DNA of 51,102 bases from a gamma proteobacterium endosymbiont of Lamellibrachia anaximandri (GCA_016756835.1 JAESPE010000011.1:1-51102); one strand, 5' to 3'. Numbered from the stretch's first letter, positions 38,802 through 50,577 are shown. Notes: generated by a model from the letters alone, not told the origin. Program-made: numbers and translations.

Positions 38802-39308
38802 ATGAACACGATAGAAGTGAATAACAAAGCGGACATTTTCTCCACCGAGATTCGGGGGGAGATCGACCAGTGGGTTGCCAAATATCCTGCGGACTGGAAG
38901 CAGTCGGCGGTGATGGCGGCACTGCGTATCGTCCAGGACGCCAACGGCGGCTGGCTGACTACCGAGCTGATGAACGATGTGGCGGCCTATCTTGATATGG
39001 CGCCGATCGCGGTCTACGAAGTGGCCACCTTCTACTCGATGTACGAGTTGAAGCCGGTCGGTAAACACAAGATCTGCATCTGTACCAATGTCTCCTGCAT
39101 GATCAACAACTCCGACCGGGTTGTTGACCACCTGGAGGATCGGTTGGGTATCAAGCTGGGCCAGACCACAGAAGATGGTCGCTTTACCCTCAAAGAGGTC
39201 GAGTGTCTGGGTGCCTGTGGCGGCGCGCCGATGATGCAGATCGGCAAGCAATATTACGAAAACCTGACACCAGAGATCATCGATTCGATCCTGGAAGGAC
39301 TGGAGTAA
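38802..39308 (+). CDS. nuoE: NADH-quinone oxidoreductase subunit E
   Basis: This 24-kDa subunit of the NADH dehydrogenase module is thioredoxin-like and holds the 2Fe-2S cluster N1a. Ligands Cys94, Cys99 (C-T-N-V-S-C), Cys135 and Cys139 (C-L-G-A-C) are intact in the 168-residue product. The usual helical N-terminal part is present. It is 9 nt after nuoD and 5 nt before nuoF. Confidence 0.97.
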   Translation: MNTIEVNNKADIFSTEIRGEIDQWVAKYPADWKQSAVMAALRIVQDANGGWLTTELMNDVAAYLDMAPIAVYEVATFYSMYELKPVGKHKICICTNVSCMINNSDRVVDHLEDRLGIKLGQTTEDGRFTLKEVECLGACGGAPMMQIGKQYYENLTPEIIDSILEGLE

Positions 39309-39313
39309 GACGG

Positions 39314-40588
39314 ATGGTGAATGAAGTCTGTTTGCGTACTCTGGATCTGGATCGTCCCTGGCTGCTCGAGCAGTATCAGAGCCGGGGCGGCTATGAGATG
39401 CTGACCAGGATTCTGAAAGAGAAGACCCCACCGGAAGAGATCATCGAAGAGGTGAAAAAGTCCGGTCTGCGCGGTCGCGGCGGCGCGGGTTTTCCCACTG
39501 GTCTGAAGTGGAGTTTCATCTCCCGTAACGCCCCGGGACAGAAGTACGTGGTCTGCAACTCGGACGAGGGTGAACCGGGTACCTTCAAGGATCGCGATAT
39601 CCTGCGCTACAATCCGCACCAGTTGGTCGAAGGCATGATCATTGCCGCTTATGCAATTGGTGCAACCCAAGGGTATAACTACATTCGCGGCGAGTTCTGG
39701 GAACCCTACGAACGTTTCGAGGCGGCTCTGAAAGAGGCCCGCGAGGCTGGTTTCCTGGGTGAAAACCTGCTGGATTCCGGTTTCGATTTTGAGTTGCACG
39801 CCCATCTTGGTGGTGGTGCCTATGTCTGTGGTGAGGAGACGGCCCTGCTGGAGTCGATTGAAGGCAAGAAAGGGCAGCCTCGCTTCAAACCGCCGTTCCC
39901 AGCCCATTTCGGTCTCTATGGCCGTCCGACAATCATCAACAACACAGAATCCCTGGCCTCCATCCCGATGATCCTGAAAGAGGGCGGACCTTGGTTTGCC
40001 GATATCGGTGTCAAGAACAGCGGGGGTTCCAAGCTCTTCTCGATCTCCGGAAATCTGAATAATCCGGGCGTGTTTGAGATCCCCATGGGTACGCCTTTTT
40101 CTGAGTTGCTGGAGATGGCTGGTGGCGTAAAAGGGGGGCGCAAGCTCAAGGCAGTTATTCCGGGTGGCTCCTCCGCGCCGGTTATTCCCGGCGAGCAGAT
40201 GATGGATCTGACCATGGATTACGATGCCATTGCCGAAGCGGGATCCATGCTGGGATCCGGTGCGGTAATCGTGCTTGACGATACCAACTGTATGGTCAAG
40301 GTGCTTGAGCGCATGTCCTACTTCTACCATGAAGAGTCCTGTGGTCAGTGTACCCCCTGCCGCGAGGGTACCGGCTGGCTCTATCGTGTGATCAGCCGTA
40401 TCGAAAACGGTCAGGGCCGCCAGGAGGATCTGGATCTGCTTAATGACGTGGCTGCCAGAATCAGCGGCCGTACCATCTGTGCCCTGGGTGATGCCGCCGC
40501 GGGACCTGTGGCGGGTATGCTCAAGCACTTCCGGGATGAATTCCAATACCACATCGACCACAAAAAGTGTCTGGTCGGTGCGGGTTAA
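39314..40588 (+). CDS. nuoF: NADH-quinone oxidoreductase subunit F
   Basis: This 51-kDa subunit binds NADH, FMN and the 4Fe-4S cluster N3. The 424-residue product has the glycine-rich G-R-G-G-A-G-F-P (54-61), [12 protein letters not shown] for FMN, and the N3 ligands Cys343, Cys346, Cys349 and Cys389. The frame is open upstream into nuoE, but the ATG at 39314 gives the family N-terminus and the normal intergenic distance. Confidence 0.97.
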   Translation: MVNEVCLRTLDLDRPWLLEQYQSRGGYEMLTRILKEKTPPEEIIEEVKKSGLRGRGGAGFPTGLKWSFISRNAPGQKYVVCNSDEGEPGTFKDRDILRYNPHQLVEGMIIAAYAIGATQGYNYIRGEFWEPYERFEAALKEAREAGFLGENLLDSGFDFELHAHLGGGAYVCGEETALLESIEGKKGQPRFKPPFPAHFGLYGRPTIINNTESLASIPMILKEGGPWFADIGVKNSGGSKLFSISGNLNNPGVFEIPMGTPFSELLEMAGGVKGGRKLKAVIPGGSSAPVIPGEQMMDLTMDYDAIAEAGSMLGSGAVIVLDDTNCMVKVLERMSYFYHEESCGQCTPCREGTGWLYRVISRIENGQGRQEDLDLLNDVAARISGRTICALGDAAAGPVAGMLKHFRDEFQYHIDHKKCLVGAG

Positions 40589-40613
40589 AGGTCAGTAGAG
40601 ACGAAATACGACG

Positions 40614-42974
40614 ATGACTCAGGATTCCATGGTAACCATCGAAGTTAATGGCCGGGAGCTTAAAGCGAAGGCCGGTGACATGCTCATCGAAGTGACCGAT
40701 GAGGCGGGCATCGATATCCCTCGTTTCTGCTATCACAAAAAACTCTCCATCTCCGCCAGCTGTCGTCAGTGTCTCGTCGAAGTGAAAAATGCGCCCAAGC
40801 CGCTGCCTGCCTGCGCCACGCCGGTGATGGAGGGGATGAAGGTGTTCACCCGCTCGCCTCTGGCGCTTGCTGCGCAGAAAGGCACCATGGAGTTCCTGCT
40901 CATCAACCATCCGCTTGACTGCCCTATCTGTGATCAGGGTGGTGAGTGTGAGCTGCAGGATGTGGCTGTGGCTTGTGGCAGCGATGCCTCCCGTTTTGTG
41001 GAAGGTAAGCGCGTGGTGCCGGCAAAGAACATCGGGCCGCTGATCGCCACCGAGATGACCCGTTGCATCCACTGCACGCGTTGTGTTCGATTCGGCGAGG
41101 AGATCGCCGGTATCCGGGAGATGGGTGCCACTGGTCGTGGTGAACACATGGTTATCGGCACCTATATTGAGAAGAGCATCGACTCTGAACTTTCAGGCAA
41201 TATCATCGATCTCTGCCCGGTGGGGGCTTTGACCTCCAAGCCGTTCCGTTTCAGTGCCCGTGCCTGGGAGTTGACCCAGGTCGAGGGTGTGGCGCCACAC
41301 GACTCCGTCGGTTCCAATCTGCATCTCCATCTGCGCAGTAACAAGGTAATGCGGGTAGCGCCCAAGGACAACGAGTCGATCAATGAGTGCTGGATCTCCG
41401 ACCGGGACCGTTTCAGCTATCAGGGTCTCTACAGCGATGACCGTCTGACCGTGCCGAAGATCAAGCAGAGCGGTGAATGGCAGGATGTGACCTGGGAAGT
41501 GGCGCTGGATATGGCAGCCGCAGGGCTGCAGGAGATCGGCGAAGGGGAGCAGATTGCCACTTTGGTATCTCCCTCGTCGACTCTCGAAGAACTCTACCTT
41601 GCACAAAAGGTGACTCGGGGGCTGGGCAGCAACAATATTGACTACCGTCTTCGTCAGGGCGACTTCCGTTTGGATGGCGCGGAACCGGCCTTTAGCTGGC
41701 TCGGTTTAAAGATATCTGAGATAGAGAATTTGAATGCGGCGCTGCTGGTGGGCTCCAATACCCGCAAGGAGCAGCCGATCCTGGCGCACAATCTGCGCAA
41801 GGCAGCAGTGAGTGGTGCCAAGGTTCATTTCATCAATCCCCTGCAGTTGGAGCTGAATTATACTGCCGGCCAGCAGCTAACCACCCCTGCGGGCATGGTG
41901 CAAAGCCTGGCCGCAGTTGCCAAGGCATTGGGGGCGACGGGTGAGGGGGCTGCGGCCAAAGTCATCGATAAAGCGGTTGCTGACGATGATGCGAAAGCCA
42001 TTGCTAGCGCCCTGAAGGATGCGGATAAAGCAGCGGTGATGCTGGGAAATATCGCGGCGGCCCATCCCGACTACTCAATACTCTGTGTTTTGGCATCGGT
42101 GGTAGCAAACGCGAGTGGCGCGACATTCGGTTTTCTTGCAGAAGCGGCCAACAGTGTTGGCGCCCGTCTTGCCGGCGCAATGCCACATCTGCTGCCCGGT
42201 GCCAAGGTGGCGGCTGAGAAAGGGCTGGATGTCATGAAGTTACAGAAACTGCCCCGTAAAGGTTATCTGCTGCTAGGGGCCGAACCAGGTTATGATTTCT
42301 GGGATGCGGGCCTGACCAGGAACGCCCTGGAGAGCGCGGATCTGGTGGTTGCGCTGAATACCCATACGTCCCCTGCCTTGGAAGCTGCTGCCGACATTAT
42401 GCTGCCGATAGCCGCATTCGCGGAGACCTCCGGCACCTATGTCAATACCGCAGGTGAGTGGCAGAGTTTCCGCGGCGCGGTAAAACCGCTGGGCGAAGCC
42501 AGGCCGGCCTGGAAAGTCCTGCGGGTACTGGGTAACCTCCTGGATCAGGAGGATTGCGAATACACCTCATCTGAGCAGGTTCGCGATGAACTGGCTTCAC
42601 TCTGTGAGGGTGTGATGCCGGACAACAGTGTTGGAAAGACAGAGAGCGCGGATTTGCAGAGTGCCGTCGATGGCCTGATCAGGATTGGCGATGTTCCGCC
42701 TTACGCGCTGGATAGTCTGGTGCGCAGGGCAAGTGCGCTGCAGCAGACCAAGGATGCGGCTCCCGCTGCGATCTGCATCAATGCGGAAGAGGCCAAAAAA
42801 GCGGGCCTTGCCGATTGCGACTCCGCAGTTGTGACACAGGATGGCAGAGAGGCAACACTGCCGGTTTCGATCGACGCGAATATTCCGGACGGTTGCGTCC
42901 GAATCTCTGCCGGACTGGCCGGCACCGAGACTCTCGGTGCACAGTTTGGCGAAGTGACCCTGGAGAAGGCGTAA
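40614..42974 (+). CDS. nuoG: NADH-quinone oxidoreductase subunit G
   Basis: This 75-kDa subunit relays electrons through N1b, N4 and N5. In the 786-residue product the 2Fe-2S ligands are Cys39, Cys50, Cys53 and Cys67, the N5 ligands His99, Cys103, Cys106 and Cys112 (H-P-L-D-C-P-I-C), and the first N4 ligands Cys151, Cys154 and Cys157, with [10 protein letters not shown] completing N4. The rest is a molybdopterin-oxidoreductase-like fold without molybdenum chemistry. Its C-terminal half is alanine-rich, like other proteobacterial NuoG. Confidence 0.97.
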   Translation: MTQDSMVTIEVNGRELKAKAGDMLIEVTDEAGIDIPRFCYHKKLSISASCRQCLVEVKNAPKPLPACATPVMEGMKVFTRSPLALAAQKGTMEFLLINHPLDCPICDQGGECELQDVAVACGSDASRFVEGKRVVPAKNIGPLIATEMTRCIHCTRCVRFGEEIAGIREMGATGRGEHMVIGTYIEKSIDSELSGNIIDLCPVGALTSKPFRFSARAWELTQVEGVAPHDSVGSNLHLHLRSNKVMRVAPKDNESINECWISDRDRFSYQGLYSDDRLTVPKIKQSGEWQDVTWEVALDMAAAGLQEIGEGEQIATLVSPSSTLEELYLAQKVTRGLGSNNIDYRLRQGDFRLDGAEPAFSWLGLKISEIENLNAALLVGSNTRKEQPILAHNLRKAAVSGAKVHFINPLQLELNYTAGQQLTTPAGMVQSLAAVAKALGATGEGAAAKVIDKAVADDDAKAIASALKDADKAAVMLGNIAAAHPDYSILCVLASVVANASGATFGFLAEAANSVGARLAGAMPHLLPGAKVAAEKGLDVMKLQKLPRKGYLLLGAEPGYDFWDAGLTRNALESADLVVALNTHTSPALEAAADIMLPIAAFAETSGTYVNTAGEWQSFRGAVKPLGEARPAWKVLRVLGNLLDQEDCEYTSSEQVRDELASLCEGVMPDNSVGKTESADLQSAVDGLIRIGDVPPYALDSLVRRASALQQTKDAAPAAICINAEEAKKAGLADCDSAVVTQDGREATLPVSIDANIPDGCVRISAGLAGTETLGAQFGEVTLEKA

Positions 42975-42978
42975 ACCG

Positions 42979-44034
42979 ATGGATTTTTTTATCAGCATCT
43001 GGGAAGCCCTGCCACTTGGGTTACAGACTCTGATCTGGACCCTGCTCAAGATCATCGCCATCGTGGCGCCGGTGATGGTTTGCGTGGCCTATTTCACCTA
43101 CGCCGAGCGTAAGATTATCGGCTACATGCAGGTGCGCGTCGGCCCCAACCGCGTCGGTCCGAAGGGCTGGCTGCAACCCATTGCAGACGCAGTCAAGCTG
43201 ATGTTCAAGGAGATCGTGATCCCGACCAGCGCAAACAAAGTGCTGTTCCTGATTGCACCAACGCTGGTTTTGGGTCCGGCACTGGCGGCTTGGGCAGTCT
43301 TTCCATTCAATGAAGAGCTGATACTGGCGGATATCAATGCCGGACTGCTCTATATTCTGGCACTGACCTCGGTGGGCGTATATGGCGTCATCATTGCCGG
43401 TTGGGCCTCCAATTCGAAATACGCTTTTCTCGGCGCCATGCGCTCTGCAGCGCAGATCGTCGCCTATGAGATCGCCATGGGTTTTGCCCTGGTGGGCGTG
43501 TTGGTCGCAGCGGGAAGTCTGAATCTGGGTGACATCGTCAGAGCCCAGCAGGGCGGGCTCTTCTCCTGGTTCTGGTTGCCGTTACTGCCGCTGTTTGGTG
43601 TCTATGTGATCTCCGGTGTGGCCGAGACCAATCGCGCCCCTTTTGATGTGGCGGAGGGTGAGTCTGAGATCGTTGCAGGTTTCCATGTTGATTATTCAGG
43701 CATGACCTTCGCGGTCTTCTTCCTTGCGGAGTATGCCAACATTATTCTGATCTCAGCGTTGACCGCAGTACTGTTCCTGGGTGGCTGGCTGTCTCCTTTC
43801 GAAGGCTGGCCAGTCCTTGGTCCCCTGTTTGACTGGGTGCCGGGTTTTGTCTGGTTGGTGATGAAGACGGCGCTGTTCGGTTTCATGTTCCTCTGGTTGC
43901 GCGCCACATTCCCCCGCTATCGTTATGATCAGATCATGCGTCTCGGATGGAAGGTGTTCATACCCATTACCATTGTTTGGATTGCCGTAGTGGGCCTGGC
44001 AGTGGTCTATCAGCTCCCCTGGTGGTTCGATTGA
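42979..44034 (+). CDS. nuoH: NADH-quinone oxidoreductase subunit H
   Basis: This membrane subunit joins the hydrophilic arm to the proton-pumping arm and lines the quinone chamber. The 351 residues form about eight transmembrane helices. It contains [21 protein letters not shown] and the conserved charged loop [15 protein letters not shown]. It lies 4 nt after nuoG. Confidence 0.98.
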   Translation: MDFFISIWEALPLGLQTLIWTLLKIIAIVAPVMVCVAYFTYAERKIIGYMQVRVGPNRVGPKGWLQPIADAVKLMFKEIVIPTSANKVLFLIAPTLVLGPALAAWAVFPFNEELILADINAGLLYILALTSVGVYGVIIAGWASNSKYAFLGAMRSAAQIVAYEIAMGFALVGVLVAAGSLNLGDIVRAQQGGLFSWFWLPLLPLFGVYVISGVAETNRAPFDVAEGESEIVAGFHVDYSGMTFAVFFLAEYANIILISALTAVLFLGGWLSPFEGWPVLGPLFDWVPGFVWLVMKTALFGFMFLWLRATFPRYRYDQIMRLGWKVFIPITIVWIAVVGLAVVYQLPWWFD

Positions 44035-44047
44035 GAGGCTCTGACGC

Positions 44048-44536
44048 ATGAACGCCCTGACCAACTATTTCAAGAGCCTGTTCCTGCTGGAGTTGTTCCG
44101 CGGGCTTGGCGTGACTGGCAGATACCTGTTCAAGCGCAAGTTCACGGTCATGTATCCGGAAGAGAAGGCGCCGGTTTCGCCGCGCTTCCGTGGTCTGCAT
44201 GCACAACGCCGCTATCCGAATGGGGAAGAGCGCTGCATCGCCTGTAAACTGTGCGAAGCAACCTGCCCGGCGCTGGCAATCACTATTGAGGCAGAGCCTC
44301 GCGACGACGGCTCCCGTCGGACTACGCGCTATGACATCGATCTTTTCAAGTGTATCTTCTGCGGCTACTGTCAGGAGTCCTGTCCCGTGGATGCAATTGT
44401 CGAGACACGACTCTACGAGTACCACTTCGAAAATCGTGAAGACAGCCTGATGACCAAGGCAAAACTGCTGGCGATGGGGGATAAATACGAATCCCAGATT
44501 GCCGCGGACCTTGAGGCTCAGGCGAAGCATCGCTGA
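44048..44536 (+). CDS. nuoI: NADH-quinone oxidoreductase subunit I
   Basis: This 23-kDa ferredoxin-like subunit holds clusters N6a and N6b. The 162-residue product has ligand sets Cys63/66/69/73 ([12 protein letters not shown]) and Cys102/105/108/112 ([12 protein letters not shown]). An amphipathic N-terminal helix attaches it to the membrane. A 35-nt gap precedes nuoJ. Confidence 0.98.
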   Translation: MNALTNYFKSLFLLELFRGLGVTGRYLFKRKFTVMYPEEKAPVSPRFRGLHAQRRYPNGEERCIACKLCEATCPALAITIEAEPRDDGSRRTTRYDIDLFKCIFCGYCQESCPVDAIVETRLYEYHFENREDSLMTKAKLLAMGDKYESQIAADLEAQAKHR

Positions 44537-44571
44537 TTTGGATAAAACAGGCTAACTGGCTGGAAAAACTG

Positions 44572-45174
44572 ATGACTTTCGAAAAGTTTATCTTTTATGT
44601 GTTGGCATTCGTGTTGATTGCCGCCGCAAGCATGGTGATTACACGGCGTAATCCCGTGCACTCTGCGCTGTTCCTCATCCTGGCTTTTGTCGCCAGCAGC
44701 GGAATCTGGCTACTGGCGGAAGCGGAATTTCTGGCCATCACACTGGTACTGGTCTACGTCGGTGCGGTGATGGTGCTGTTTCTCTTCGTGCTGATGATGC
44801 TCGATATCGACGTGGCAACACTGCGGGCCGGTTTTATGAAGGTGCTGCCACTGGGTGTGTTGATGATGCTCGCCATGGTGGCGGAACTGGTGTTCGTGGT
44901 TGGGCCGCAGAACTTCGGGTTGGAAAAATTTGCTGCGCCGGCCAGACATGCTGCTGATTACAGCAATACTGCAGAGTTGGGCAGTGTGCTCTACACGGTC
45001 TATATGTTTCCCTTCGAGGTCGCTGCGGTGATCCTGTTGGTTGCGATTATCGCTGCTATTGGTCTGACCATGCGCAAACGTCCGGAAACAAAATATCAGA
45101 ATCCCACAAAACAGGTGGCGGTCAAACGTGCTGATCGGGTACGCATGGTCAAAATGGAAACGGAAAAGGGTTAG
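44572..45174 (+). CDS. nuoJ: NADH-quinone oxidoreductase subunit J
   Basis: This membrane subunit has about five transmembrane helices in the first 165 of 200 residues. It includes the conserved helix around [15 protein letters not shown] (about 62-77), where a pi-bulge switches in coupling. A basic cytoplasmic tail follows (K-R-P-E-T-K ... K-M-E-T-E-K-G). Confidence 0.96.
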   Translation: MTFEKFIFYVLAFVLIAAASMVITRRNPVHSALFLILAFVASSGIWLLAEAEFLAITLVLVYVGAVMVLFLFVLMMLDIDVATLRAGFMKVLPLGVLMMLAMVAELVFVVGPQNFGLEKFAAPARHAADYSNTAELGSVLYTVYMFPFEVAAVILLVAIIAAIGLTMRKRPETKYQNPTKQVAVKRADRVRMVKMETEKG

Positions 45175-45185
45175 GAGCCGGGATT

Positions 45186-45491
45186 ATGATTGCACTTTCA
45201 GACTACCTCATACTCGGCGCGATCCTGTTTTCGTTGAGCATCGCCGGCATCTTTATCAACCGCAAAAACCTCATCGTGCTTATGATGTGTGTTGAGTTGA
45301 TGTTGCTTGCGGTCAATATGAATTTTATTGCCTTTTCACATTTTCTCGGGGATACGACTGGGCAGGTCTTTGTCTTTTTTATCATGACGGTTGCAGCGGC
45401 AGAAGCGGCAATCGGTCTGGCGATTCTGGTGGTGCTGTTCCGCAGCCGCCGCTCGATCAATGTTGAAGATCTGGATAGCCTGAAGGGTTAA
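45186..45491 (+). CDS. nuoK: NADH-quinone oxidoreductase subunit K
   Basis: This 101-residue, three-helix membrane subunit is related to MrpC antiporter subunits. The conserved membrane glutamates are present: one in [12 protein letters not shown] and one in [12 protein letters not shown]. It lies 11 nt after nuoJ. Confidence 0.98.
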   Translation: MIALSDYLILGAILFSLSIAGIFINRKNLIVLMMCVELMLLAVNMNFIAFSHFLGDTTGQVFVFFIMTVAAAEAAIGLAILVVLFRSRRSINVEDLDSLKG

Positions 45492-45547
45492 AGTCCCGTC
45501 TGGCTGTTAAGGTCCATTACTGCGAATTAAATTAAAGAACGACGATC

Positions 45548-47536
45548 ATGGAAAAACTCTACCTCGTCATAGTATTGGCTCCGCTCCTGGGCGCTATTGT
45601 TGCCGGCTTCTTCGGCAGCCGCATAGGCCGTAAGGGGGCGCACTGGGTGACCAGCGGCGGTGTCGGTCTCTCTGCGCTGCTCTCGCTGTTTGTGCTCAAG
45701 CGCTTTATGTTCGACGGTGAGCAGGTCTTTAATGGCTCCATCTACACCTGGATGGTGAGCGACGGTCTGACCATGGAAGTCGGATTTCTGGTTGACCAGC
45801 TGACGGCAGTGATGATCAGCGTGGTGACTTTCGTCTCCTTCTGCGTGCACATCTATACCATTGGGTATATGGCGCACGATGAAGAGAACTGGCCGAACAA
45901 CAGTCTGGCCGGCGTCAACAGCTACCAGCGTTTCTTCAGTTATATCTCCCTGTTTACCTTCTCCATGCTGATGCTGGTGATGGCCAACAACTTCATGCAG
46001 CTCTTCTTCGGTTGGGAGGCAGTGGGTCTGGTCTCCTACCTGCTGATCGGCTTCTGGTCGGTTCGTCCCACAGCGGTGTTCGCCAACCTCAAGGCCTTTC
46101 TGGTCAACCGGGTGGGTGATTTCGGTTTCATCCTGGGTATTGCTGCTGTAGCGATGTATTTCGGCAGCATCGATTACGCCGAGGTTTTCGCCAAGGCCCC
46201 CGCGCTGGCTGATACCCAGATCACCATCTGGGGCGATAGCAGCTGGTCACTGATGACGGTCATCTGCATATTGCTGTTCATCGGCGCGATGGGAAAATCG
46301 GCGCAGGTGCCGCTGCATGTCTGGTTGCCCGACTCGATGGAGGGTCCGACGCCGATCTCTGCACTCATCCATGCTGCAACCATGGTCACCGCCGGTATCT
46401 TCATGGTAGCGAGGATGTCGCCGCTCTACGAATTCTCCGAGACCGCATTGAGTTTCGTACTGATAATCGGTGCCACTACCGCGTTATTTACCGGCCTTAT
46501 CGGTATCGTGCAGAACGACATCAAACGCGTCGTTGCCTACTCCACGCTCTCCCAGCTCGGCTACATGATGGTAGCACTGGGTGCTTCTGCCTACGCAGCA
46601 GGCATCTTCCATCTGATGACCCACGCCTTTTTCAAGGCGTTGCTCTTCCTGGCGGCAGGTTCTGTCATCATCGGCATGCACCATAATCAGGATATTCGCA
46701 AAATGGGCGGCATCAGGAAGTATATGCCCATTACCTACTGGACCTCCCTGATCGGTTCACTGGCCCTGATCGGTTTTCCGGGTTTCTCCGGATTCTTCTC
46801 CAAGGATGCGATCATCGAGGCAGTACACCACTCCGATATTGTGGGCTCTACCTACGCCTATGTGCTGGTTGTCGCGGGTGTTTTTGTTACCGCTCTCTAC
46901 AGTTTTCGAATGTTCTTCCTGGTTTTCCACGGTGAAGGTCCACGCGATGAACACGCCAAGGCGCATATTCACGAAACACCCAAGGTAGTCACCATCCCGC
47001 TGATTCTGTTGGCGATTCCCTCGATCTTTTTGGGTTACCTGACCATCGGGCCTATGCTCTTCGGTGACTGGTTCGACGGCGTACTCTTCGTGCTGCCGGA
47101 ACATGCCGGGTTGGCGCAGATGGGTGAACATTTTCATGGTGCGGCAGGTTTTATCCTGCACGGCATGATGGGGCTGCCGTTCTACCTGGCTATGGGTGGT
47201 CTCGCCGTGGCCTGGTATATCTACATGAAGAATCCGTCGATTGCCGACAGGATCAAATCGATGGCAAGCCCTGTCTACAACATGCTTGACAAGAAATACT
47301 GGTTCGACGAAGCCTACCAGCTGGTATTTGCCGGCGGGAGCCGTGGGCTGGGCAAGATACTCTGGATGGTGGGCGATCGTGGCCTGATTGATGGATTGGC
47401 TGTGAACGGCTCCGCACGTACTGTCGGTTGGCTGGCGGGTATAGTTCGCCATGTGCAGACCGGTTACCTCTATCACTACGCCATTGCGATGATTCTGGGT
47501 CTGCTCTTGATGCTGACCTGGTTTGTGGTTGCCTAA
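45548..47536 (+). CDS. nuoL: NADH-quinone oxidoreductase subunit L
   Basis: This is the distal antiporter-like proton pump of the membrane arm. The 662 residues form about 16 transmembrane helices with the long lateral helix near the C-terminus (roughly 520-600). Motifs include F-F-G-W-E-A-V-G-L-V-S-Y-L-L-I-G-F-W (with the conserved Glu), A-H-V-like P-L-H-V-W-L-P-D-S-M-E-G-P-T-P, and the broken helix around H-A-A-T-M-V-T-A-G. A 56-nt gap separates it from nuoK. Confidence 0.97.
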   Translation: MEKLYLVIVLAPLLGAIVAGFFGSRIGRKGAHWVTSGGVGLSALLSLFVLKRFMFDGEQVFNGSIYTWMVSDGLTMEVGFLVDQLTAVMISVVTFVSFCVHIYTIGYMAHDEENWPNNSLAGVNSYQRFFSYISLFTFSMLMLVMANNFMQLFFGWEAVGLVSYLLIGFWSVRPTAVFANLKAFLVNRVGDFGFILGIAAVAMYFGSIDYAEVFAKAPALADTQITIWGDSSWSLMTVICILLFIGAMGKSAQVPLHVWLPDSMEGPTPISALIHAATMVTAGIFMVARMSPLYEFSETALSFVLIIGATTALFTGLIGIVQNDIKRVVAYSTLSQLGYMMVALGASAYAAGIFHLMTHAFFKALLFLAAGSVIIGMHHNQDIRKMGGIRKYMPITYWTSLIGSLALIGFPGFSGFFSKDAIIEAVHHSDIVGSTYAYVLVVAGVFVTALYSFRMFFLVFHGEGPRDEHAKAHIHETPKVVTIPLILLAIPSIFLGYLTIGPMLFGDWFDGVLFVLPEHAGLAQMGEHFHGAAGFILHGMMGLPFYLAMGGLAVAWYIYMKNPSIADRIKSMASPVYNMLDKKYWFDEAYQLVFAGGSRGLGKILWMVGDRGLIDGLAVNGSARTVGWLAGIVRHVQTGYLYHYAIAMILGLLLMLTWFVVA

Positions 47537-47554
47537 GAAGGAAGGACGTATAGC

Positions 47555-49075
47555 ATGATTGCCGATTGGCCCATCCTCAGCCTGACCATTTGGCTTCCGA
47601 TTGTCGGCGGGATAATGGTGCTCGCCAGTGGTGACAGGGAGCCCAATGCGACCCGCTGGACAGCGCTCATTGTTGCTGCCCTTACCTTTGTTTCGAGTCT
47701 GCCGCTCTGGTTTGGCTTTGACAGCGGCACTGCAGCGATGCAGTTTGTCGAACGGGCCTCCTGGATCTCCCAGTTCAAGATCGAGTACTACCTGGGTGTT
47801 GACGGCATCTCCATGCCGCTGATTATTTTGACCACCTTTATCACGCCGTTGGTGATCATTGCCGGCTGGGAAGTGATCAAATACAGACCCTCTCAATACA
47901 TGGCGGCCTTTCTAATTATGGAAGGTGTCATGGTTGGCGTATTTTCAGCCCTGGATGCGATGCTCTTCTATGTCTTCTGGGAGGCGATGCTGATCCCGAT
48001 GTTTATCATCATCGGCGTCTGGGGTGGTCCCAACCGGGTCTATGCGACCATCAAGTTCTTCCTCTATACCTTCTTCGGATCGGTCTTCATGCTGGTCGCG
48101 CTGATCTACATGTTCTTCCAGTCCGGGAGTTTCGATATCCTCGGGTTCCATGAGCTGAAGTTAACCCTGACGGAACAGATCCTGATCTTTATCGCTTTCC
48201 TGATGGCGTTCGCCGTGAAGGTCCCCATGTGGCCGGTACACACCTGGTTGCCGGACGCCCATGTTGAAGCGCCTACCGGCGGCTCTGTCGTCCTGGCCGC
48301 GATCATGCTGAAGATCGGCGGTTACGGTTTTCTCCGCTTCAGTCTGCCGATTACGCCGGATGCAAGTCACAGCCTCGACTGGCTGATCATCAGCATGTCT
48401 TTGATCGCAGTCGTCTACATCGGCTTTGTGGCGTTGGCTCAGCAGGATATGAAAAAGCTGATTGCCTATTCCTCCATCGCGCATATGGGTTTTGTCACCC
48501 TTGGCTTTTTCATAGTCTTCATCATCATGAGTGACGCCGGACCCGGGGAGGGTAGCGGTGCTCTGCTGGGTGTGGAAGGCGGTATGGTGCAGATGGTCTC
48601 TCACGGCTTTATCTCTGCCGCCATGTTCCTCTGCGTCGGTGTACTCTATGACCGGATGCACAGCCGCCAGATCGACGACTACGGTGGCGTGGTGCACACC
48701 ATGCCGGTATTTGCAGCATTCATGGTCTTTTTTGCCATGGCCAATGCGGGCCTGCCCGGCACATCCGGCTTCGTCGGGGAATTCATGGTGATCCTGGCCA
48801 GTTTTCGCGCCGATTTCTGGTATGCGTTCCTGGCGGCAACGACACTGATTATTGGTGCGGCCTATACTCTCTGGATGATCAAGCGGGTGCTGTTTGGCGA
48901 AGTGTCGAATGACAATGTTGCCGCGCTGGAAGATATGAATTCTCGGGAACTCATCGTACTGGGGACACTTGCAGTGGCCGTCATGGTCCTTGGCCTTTGG
49001 CCCGCACCCTTGGTTGAGGTGATGGATGCCAGTATTGCCAATCTGCTGCAGCATGTTTCCATCTCGAAGCTCTGA
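47555..49075 (+). CDS. nuoM: NADH-quinone oxidoreductase subunit M
   Basis: This is the second antiporter-like proton-pumping subunit: 506 residues, about 14 transmembrane helices. It has Y-Y-L-G-V-D-G-I-S-M-P-L, the conserved Glu in F-Y-V-F-W-E-A-M-L-I-P-M, and M-W-P-V-H-T-W-L-P-D-A-H-V-E-A-P-T-G-G-S. It lies between nuoL (18 nt) and nuoN (26 nt). Confidence 0.98.
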   Translation: MIADWPILSLTIWLPIVGGIMVLASGDREPNATRWTALIVAALTFVSSLPLWFGFDSGTAAMQFVERASWISQFKIEYYLGVDGISMPLIILTTFITPLVIIAGWEVIKYRPSQYMAAFLIMEGVMVGVFSALDAMLFYVFWEAMLIPMFIIIGVWGGPNRVYATIKFFLYTFFGSVFMLVALIYMFFQSGSFDILGFHELKLTLTEQILIFIAFLMAFAVKVPMWPVHTWLPDAHVEAPTGGSVVLAAIMLKIGGYGFLRFSLPITPDASHSLDWLIISMSLIAVVYIGFVALAQQDMKKLIAYSSIAHMGFVTLGFFIVFIIMSDAGPGEGSGALLGVEGGMVQMVSHGFISAAMFLCVGVLYDRMHSRQIDDYGGVVHTMPVFAAFMVFFAMANAGLPGTSGFVGEFMVILASFRADFWYAFLAATTLIIGAAYTLWMIKRVLFGEVSNDNVAALEDMNSRELIVLGTLAVAVMVLGLWPAPLVEVMDASIANLLQHVSISKL

Positions 49076-49101
49076 ACAGGCAACTTACTCGGTAGCGTTC
49101 A

Positions 49102-50556
49102 ATGCATTTTGACTCGTCAATATTGATTCCGGTTCTGCCGGAGATTTTCGTCCTCACCCTGGCGTGTATCGTGCTGGTGGTCGATCTCTTTTTGAAAGAT
49201 GAACAGCGCATCATTACTTACGGGATTACTCAGATCGGTCTGATTTTTGCCGCTGTGATCACCTTGGCAGTGGTACAGCCCGACGCGCAAATAGTGTTTG
49301 ACGGCAGCTACGTACGCGATGCCATGAGCGATGTGTTGAAGGTTGCGATCTACCTGGTCAGCTTCGTCGCCTTTCTCTATGCCAAGGATTATCTGAAGGA
49401 CAGGGGACTGTTCAAAGGAGAGTTCTACACCCTTGGACTGTTTGCCGTGCTTGGCATGAGTATCATGGTCTCCGCCAATAGTTTTCTGGTGATCTATCTC
49501 GGTCTGGAGCTGCTGGCGCTCTCTCTCTACGCCCTGGTTGCCTTCAACCGGGATTCGAAGCAGGGCGCGGAAGCCGCGATGAAGTATTTCATCCTGGGTG
49601 CGCTTGCCTCCGGCATGCTGCTCTATGGCATCTCAATGATCTATGGCGCCACCGGAACCATTCGTTTCGATGAATTGAGTACTGCGCTTGCCAGTCCCGA
49701 TCTGAACAATATGGTCCTGGTGTTCGGTCTCGTTTTTGTGGTCGTCGGCTTGGCGTTCAAGTTTGGTGCGGTGCCCTTCCACATGTGGGTGCCGGATGTC
49801 TACCATGGTGCACCCACCGCTGTTACCCTGTTTATCGGCAGTGCGACAAAAATCGCAGCATTTGCACTGGCGGTTCGCATCCTGAAAGATGGACTGGGCG
49901 AGCTGCTGATGCCAGGTGGCTGGGAGGGTTGGCAGGGAATGTTGATTCTTCTGGCGATACTCTCCATGGGTGTGGGTAATCTGATCGCGATCGCGCAGAC
50001 CAATATCAAGCGCATGCTCGCGTATTCCACCATATCTCATGTGGGCTTTATTCTGCTGGGCATACTCGCGGGTACCCAGGAGGGTTATACCGCAGCAATG
50101 TTCTATACCCTGGTGTATGCAATCATGTCGCTGGGCGGATTTGGCATGGTCATCGCCATGAGCCGTAAGGGTTTTGAGGCAGAGAGCCTCGACGACTATA
50201 AAGGACTGAGTCATCGTAGTCCTTGGTTTGCCGCCATGATGTTGCTTTTGATGTTCTCCATGGCGGGTGTGCCGCCGACTGTGGGCTTCTTTGCGAAACT
50301 GTTCGTACTCGATGCTGTCGTTAGCGTCGATTTGACTTGGGTGGCTTTGGTAGGCGTTTTCTTCTCCATAATCGGCGCCTTTTACTATATACGCATTATT
50401 AAGCTAATGTATTTTGATAAGCCGCTTGATGATAGCCCTTTGACTGCGGGCATGGACACACGGATAGTTTTATCTCTGAATGGCCTTTCCGTGCTGGCGT
50501 TGGGCATGTTTCCTGCCGGGTTGCTGTCGATCTGCACTGCGGCTTTTGCTGGCTGA
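49102..50556 (+). CDS. nuoN: NADH-quinone oxidoreductase subunit N
   Basis: This third antiporter-like subunit has 484 residues and about 14 transmembrane helices. The conserved Glu is in L-G-L-E-L-L-A-L-S-L-Y-A-L, and V-P-F-H-M-W-V-P-D-V-Y-H-G-A-P-T follows. It is last gene of the operon. No terminator is visible before the tRNA-fMet promoter 21 bp downstream, so read-through into the tRNA is possible. Confidence 0.98.
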   Translation: MHFDSSILIPVLPEIFVLTLACIVLVVDLFLKDEQRIITYGITQIGLIFAAVITLAVVQPDAQIVFDGSYVRDAMSDVLKVAIYLVSFVAFLYAKDYLKDRGLFKGEFYTLGLFAVLGMSIMVSANSFLVIYLGLELLALSLYALVAFNRDSKQGAEAAMKYFILGALASGMLLYGISMIYGATGTIRFDELSTALASPDLNNMVLVFGLVFVVVGLAFKFGAVPFHMWVPDVYHGAPTAVTLFIGSATKIAAFALAVRILKDGLGELLMPGGWEGWQGMLILLAILSMGVGNLIAIAQTNIKRMLAYSTISHVGFILLGILAGTQEGYTAAMFYTLVYAIMSLGGFGMVIAMSRKGFEAESLDDYKGLSHRSPWFAAMMLLLMFSMAGVPPTVGFFAKLFVLDAVVSVDLTWVALVGVFFSIIGAFYYIRIIKLMYFDKPLDDSPLTAGMDTRIVLSLNGLSVLALGMFPAGLLSICTAAFAG

Positions 50557-50577
50557 AAAAAAGTGTCACATTAGGGC

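Noticed and set aside
46757-47896. Long minus-strand open frame opposite nuoL/nuoM (379 codons)
   Set aside because: Its composition is very His/Gln/Asn-rich, the mirror of membrane-protein codons, and it crosses two real genes.
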